NCBI GenBank assembly: GCA_949293915.1
Contig: CASFFJ010000062.1
Coordinates: 1 to 17,370 of the forward strand
Length of the DNA: 17,370 nt
Direction: 5' to 3'
Source: an uncultured Christensenella sp.
GTDB taxonomy: Bacteria; Bacillota; Clostridia; Christensenellales; UBA1242
Positions 14,862 to 17,370 of this stretch are shown here, one piece after another. The position numbers and the translations under genes are program-made. How positions within the stretch are numbered: position 1 is the first letter of the stretch; every line of letters starts with the position of its first letter. The notes under the pieces are model-generated. The model did no database searches. It was given only the letters and a program-made list of their open reading frames with translations, and was not told where the DNA came from.

Positions 14862-14898
14862 TTGGCGTTCTTGCAATTGGAATGTAGCGGACCGCCAA
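14862..14898 (-). promoter_or_regulatory. Candidate L19-type leader hairpin upstream of rplS
   Basis: In the expected 5' untranslated region TTGGCG (14898-14893) pairs with CGCCAA (14867-14862) around a 25-base interior that itself contains a CCAATTG-type palindrome. It sits between the promoter and the GGAGG site. L19 leaders that let the protein control its own synthesis are known in Firmicutes. The position fits, but I cannot confirm the consensus by covariance. Confidence 0.5.
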
Positions 14899-14908
14899 CG
14901 ATATTATT

Positions 14909-14937
14909 AGTTTAGCATAAGTTAAAATTATTTGCAA
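14909..14937 (-). promoter_or_regulatory. Promoter of rplS
   Basis: On the minus strand TTGCAA (14937-14932), a 17-base spacer and TAAACT (14914-14909). The expected start near 14902 lies just before the candidate leader hairpin, about 55 bases from the ATG. Confidence 0.65.
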
Positions 14938-15007
14938 GTGTTTTTTAAAAATAATTATATAATTTATATAAAATACATTTGTGTGACTAATAAATAGATA
15001 TGAATTT

Positions 15008-15035
15008 GCGTTTTGTAAAGTGTGATACTTTACGC
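15008..15035. repeat. Unassigned inverted repeat between yraN and rplS
   Basis: GTAAAGT (15015-15021) and ACTTTAC (15027-15033) form a 7-base-pair stem with a 5-base loop, with GCG and GC partly extending it. No T-tract follows on either strand, so it is not a typical intrinsic terminator. The rest of the gap between 14938 and 15079 shows nothing recognisable. Confidence 0.4.
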
Positions 15036-15079
15036 TTTAGATAAGATATGGGCGCTGTACATTAAATATGAGTATTACA

Positions 15080-15430
15080 TTAATTAAAAATATCCACTAT
15101 ATGCCTAATCTCTAGTTCTTCTTTACCTAAAATTGCAATAGCATCAAACCTACATTTAGCATCTAATCGGTGCAATTTTTTTAAATAAGCAGAAGCCACG
15201 CATTTTAGTTTAAACATTTTTTGTTCATCAATTGCTTCGAGCGGGTCACCAAAACGTCTAGTTTCCCTTGATTTAACTTCAACAAAAACAAGTATATCTT
15301 TATCTAACGCTATTACATCAATTTCGCCAACTTTATTTTTATAGTTTGTTGCGATAATCTTATAGCCCTTTTCTTTTAAATAATTACTAGCAATTATTTC
15401 ACTTGACTTCCCATAAATTTGCGCTTTCAT
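15080..15430 (-). CDS. yraN: YraN family protein (UPF0102), endonuclease-like fold
   Basis: The 116-residue protein matches the UPF0102/YraN family in length and motifs: GKSSEIIASNYLKEKGY at the start, then the nuclease-like core GEIDVIALD with E36 and D38 and VFVEVKSR with E51 and K53, the arrangement of Holliday-junction-resolvase-type folds. No firm biochemical function is established for the family, so a DNA-processing role is inferred. The start at 15430 fits the family N-terminus and has AAAAGGAA upstream; it overlaps the end of rnhB by 32 bases. The rnhB-yraN pair is a common bacterial neighbourhood. Confidence 0.93.
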   Translation of the reverse strand: MKAQIYGKSSEIIASNYLKEKGYKIIATNYKNKVGEIDVIALDKDILVFVEVKSRETRRFGDPLEAIDEQKMFKLKCVASAYLKKLHRLDAKCRFDAIAILGKEELEIRHIVDIFN

Positions 15431-16037
15431 CAGCTAAAATTCCTTTTAAAAATGACTTTCTATGAATTGGACAACTGCCAAAAGTTTTCAAAGCTTCAAT
15501 GTGTTTTTTTGTGCCATAGCCCACATTGTTTTCAAAATCATATTTGTCATAAACACGTGCATAATCAGCCATTATTCTATCACGATAAACTTTTGCTACA
15601 ATGGATGCGCACGCTATTGCATAACTGGTCGAGTCCCCTTTGATAATCGCTCTCTCTCGCTCTGCAATATTTAAATTTACAGCATCAATTAATAGGATAT
15701 CTGGCTTAATTAAAGCATTTTGATAACATTCTTTCATTGCTTCTTTGGTTGCATTAAGAATATTTATTTCATCAATAATTTTATTGTCCCTTATAGCAAT
15801 GGATATAGATTGAGAATGTTTAAATATTTCATCATATAGTCGTTCTCTGCTTTTTTTAGATATTTTCTTACTATCAAATACTCCATCGATCATTTCATCA
15901 TAATTCATCACAACACAAGCGGTCACAACTGGTCCAGCTAATGGTCCGCGCCCCACTTCATCAATGCCAGCAATCGTTTTTATTTCATCATCTAATAGCG
16001 CTAAATCAAAATCAAAAATTTTTTTTGTATCTATCAT
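15399..16037 (-). CDS. rnhB: Ribonuclease HII
   Basis: RNase HII cuts RNA in RNA/DNA hybrids and at single ribonucleotides in DNA. The 212-residue protein shows AGIDEVGRGPLAGPVV with D26 and E27, then D118 in LLIDAV and D135 in KGDSTSYAIACASIVAK, matching the spacing of the known acidic catalytic residues, and the late GYGTKKHIEAL segment. The ATG lies 2 bases after the rbgA stop, and GGAGTAG at the rbgA end serves as ribosome site. It ends with TGA, the only TGA stop among the complete genes here, and its last 32 bases overlap yraN. Confidence 0.97.
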   Translation of the reverse strand: MIDTKKIFDFDLALLDDEIKTIAGIDEVGRGPLAGPVVTACVVMNYDEMIDGVFDSKKISKKSRERLYDEIFKHSQSISIAIRDNKIIDEINILNATKEAMKECYQNALIKPDILLIDAVNLNIAERERAIIKGDSTSYAIACASIVAKVYRDRIMADYARVYDKYDFENNVGYGTKKHIEALKTFGSCPIHRKSFLKGILADESANLWEVK

Positions 16038-16039
16038 AT

Positions 16040-16873
16040 CTACTCCAAACAGATTTTCCCTAATTTGCCCGCACGAAAATCATAAAGAAGCATTTTACCC
16101 GCACGCTCAACATCAATTTCTCCGCCACGTATTACACAACCACGCTTTTTGCCAATCTGTTCTAATATTTCAATATGTGGTGTATTATTATTATAACTTA
16201 CACCATATTTTGATTTTAAAATATTTGTATCAATTACATTTAATCGTTCAATCAATTTTAATGTCACTTCTGTAATATTTAAAACTTCATCTTTCACTGA
16301 GCCTACAAACGCAAGGTTATATGCCTTAGTTTCATCATCAAAATTTGGAAGTAAAACGCCCGGTGTATCCATAAATTCAATATTGCCATCCACTTTAATC
16401 CATTGTTTACTGCGCGTGACACCCGCCTTATTGCCTGTTGTGGCGCGCGCTTTTTTACAAAGATTATTTACTATTGTAGATTTGCCAGAATTAGGTACAC
16501 CGATAACCATTGCACGTAATATAAAATTGGCGCCTTTTTGCCTGTTAGCCTCCAAGCGTTCAGCAAATATTTTATTTATTGTCTTTATTATAATGTTTGA
16601 GCTGCCCGGTTGTGTTGCATTTAAATTGACACATTCATGCCCTTGTTCTATAAAATATTTTTTAAATCTTTCCATATCAGTTTTTTCAACCAAATCAGTC
16701 TTATTGAGTACAAAAATAATAGGTTTCCCTTTTACAACGCGTACAAATTCTGGATTGATACTGCTGAGTGGACATCTAGCGTCTACAACATATATAAAAC
16801 AATCGCAAAGTTTACTATCACTCTGCATTTGTTTCAACGTTTTATTCATATGTCCGGGAAACCAATTAATCAT
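16040..16873 (-). CDS. rbgA: RbgA (YlqF), ribosome biogenesis GTPase
   Basis: RbgA is a GTPase needed for late assembly of the 50S subunit in Gram-positive bacteria. The 277-residue protein has the circularly permuted order: G4 NKTD (57-60) comes first, then G1 GVPNSGKS (125-132), a G2-like T153 in GVTRSKQW, and G3 DTPG (169-172). The N-terminus INWFPGHMNK is the family hallmark. I chose ATG 16873, five codons inside the longest frame, because AGGAG overlapping the trmD stop lies 6 bases before it and the family start follows. The C-terminal domain (about 180-277) is the usual RNA-binding helical region. It is 7 bases from trmD and 2 from rnhB. Confidence 0.96.
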   Translation of the reverse strand: MINWFPGHMNKTLKQMQSDSKLCDCFIYVVDARCPLSSINPEFVRVVKGKPIIFVLNKTDLVEKTDMERFKKYFIEQGHECVNLNATQPGSSNIIIKTINKIFAERLEANRQKGANFILRAMVIGVPNSGKSTIVNNLCKKARATTGNKAGVTRSKQWIKVDGNIEFMDTPGVLLPNFDDETKAYNLAFVGSVKDEVLNITEVTLKLIERLNVIDTNILKSKYGVSYNNNTPHIEILEQIGKKRGCVIRGGEIDVERAGKMLLYDFRAGKLGKICLE

Positions 16874-16880
16874 AATTCTC

Positions 16881-17370
16881 CTATACATCTAACAAATCTG
16901 GACGATTTTTCTTAGTTATTTCTAACATTTGATTCTGTCTAAATTCAGCAATCTTTTTATGATTGCCGTTGAGCAGAACCTCTGGTACAGCCATATCTCT
17001 ATATACTGCTGGACGAGTATATTGATTATATTCAAGCAAGTTAGATGAAAAACTTTCTTCTTCTACACTCTCAGCCCTAATAACATTAGGTAGTAATCTG
17101 ACAACTGCATCCACAACTGCCATTGCGGGAATCTCTCCACCAGTCAATATATAATCACCTATAGACAACTCTTCAATATTAAAATAATCAATTACACGCT
17201 GGTCAATACCTTCATAATGCCCGCAAATTATTATTATATGTTCCAATTTAGATAATTCGCGCGCCAAATTTTGATTAAACACCTTACCCCTAGGCGACAT
17301 ATAAATTATCTTTGAGTTGTCAGTTTTAACGCTTTCTATTGCCTTAAAAAGTGGTTCGCACATCATAACC
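16881..17370 (-). CDS. trmD: TrmD, tRNA (m1G37) methyltransferase, N-terminus outside window
   Basis: TrmD uses SAM to methylate G37 next to the anticodon, preventing frameshifts. About 163 codons of a protein normally near 240 residues are present; the frame stays open to base 17370, so the Met codons near the edge are internal and about a third is missing. Visible features are EPLFKAIES, the trefoil-knot SAM site CGHYEGIDQRV, SIGDYILTGGEIPAM with the catalytic Asp, and the C-terminal YNQYTRPAVYRD and VPEVLLNGNHKKI segments typical of the family. It is followed 7 bases later by rbgA. Confidence 0.97.
   Translation of the reverse strand, partial: VMMCEPLFKAIESVKTDNSKIIYMSPRGKVFNQNLARELSKLEHIIIICGHYEGIDQRVIDYFNIEELSIGDYILTGGEIPAMAVVDAVVRLLPNVIRAESVEEESFSSNLLEYNQYTRPAVYRDMAVPEVLLNGNHKKIAEFRQNQMLEITKKNRPDLLDV

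Noticed and set aside
15000..15044. 14-codon plus-strand frame across the hairpin near 15020
   Set aside because: There is no ribosome site or promoter in place, and its length is compatible with chance.
15399..15401. TGA at the end of rnhB as a possible tryptophan codon (code 4)
   Set aside because: Conserved tryptophans elsewhere, such as in RbgA NWFPGHM, are TGG; rnhB ends at the expected family length and read-through would add only a few residues.
16383..16892. Long plus-strand frame of 169 codons opposite rbgA
   Set aside because: The minus strand holds all GTPase motifs of RbgA; the antisense frame lacks a ribosome site and recognisable domains.
1..17370. CRISPR array, insertion sequence, prophage or toxin-antitoxin module
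   Set aside because: No regularly spaced repeats, transposase, integrase, phage structural or paired small toxin genes were seen; almost every base belongs to a recognised housekeeping gene or short intergenic element.

Overview
This is an AT-rich chromosomal segment from a low-GC Gram-positive, Firmicutes-like bacterium, probably a clostridia-type anaerobe. The evidence is the conserved order dprA-topA-trmFO-hslV-hslU, the trmD/rbgA/rnhB neighbourhood, an HslV with a short pre-threonine leader, strong GGAGG-type ribosome binding sites, and a superoxide reductase rather than a visible superoxide dismutase. The standard bacterial code fits: conserved tryptophans are TGG, and stops are mostly TAA or TAG with TGA at rnhB. 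No insertion sequence, phage gene, CRISPR array or rRNA was found. All genes but one lie on the minus strand, so transcription runs from high to low coordinates.

Right end (17370 to 15080): a tight operon of trmD (N-terminus outside the window), rbgA, rnhB and yraN, covering tRNA methylation, 50S maturation, RNA/DNA hybrid removal and a nuclease-like protein. Next comes rplS (L19) as a single-gene unit with its own promoter, a candidate L19 leader hairpin and a perfect UUCG-loop terminator.

Middle (14406 to 5476): one long operon with a good promoter, almost no intergenic space and a terminator at its end: comM, dprA, topA, trmFO, hslV, hslU, tcdA, trxA. It joins uptake and processing of transforming DNA, DNA supercoiling, two tRNA modifications, the two-part HslUV protease and a thioredoxin. 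The xerC gene often found between trmFO and hslV is absent.

Left of that (5439 to 3801): a two-gene operon of an intact IscS-type cysteine desulfurase and an IscU/NifU-like protein that has lost at least two of the three conserved cluster-binding cysteines. Then follow a 59-residue YtxH-like membrane protein missing from longer-ORF lists, a tRNA-Thr(CGU), and a desulfoferrodoxin with extra cysteines in its N-terminal iron site. A bidirectional terminator separates these from a plus-strand histidine phosphatase. That gene diverges from a minus-strand pair: a cardiolipin-synthase-like membrane protein with both HKD catalytic motifs destroyed, and an endonuclease IV-like TIM-barrel protein cut by the left window edge.

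Most of the window is housekeeping. The points that merit a second look are the two degenerate enzymes (PLD-like and IscU-like), the desulfurase/TcdA/thioredoxin neighbourhood, the displaced rplS, and several promoters placed so close to start codons that leaders would be very short or absent.
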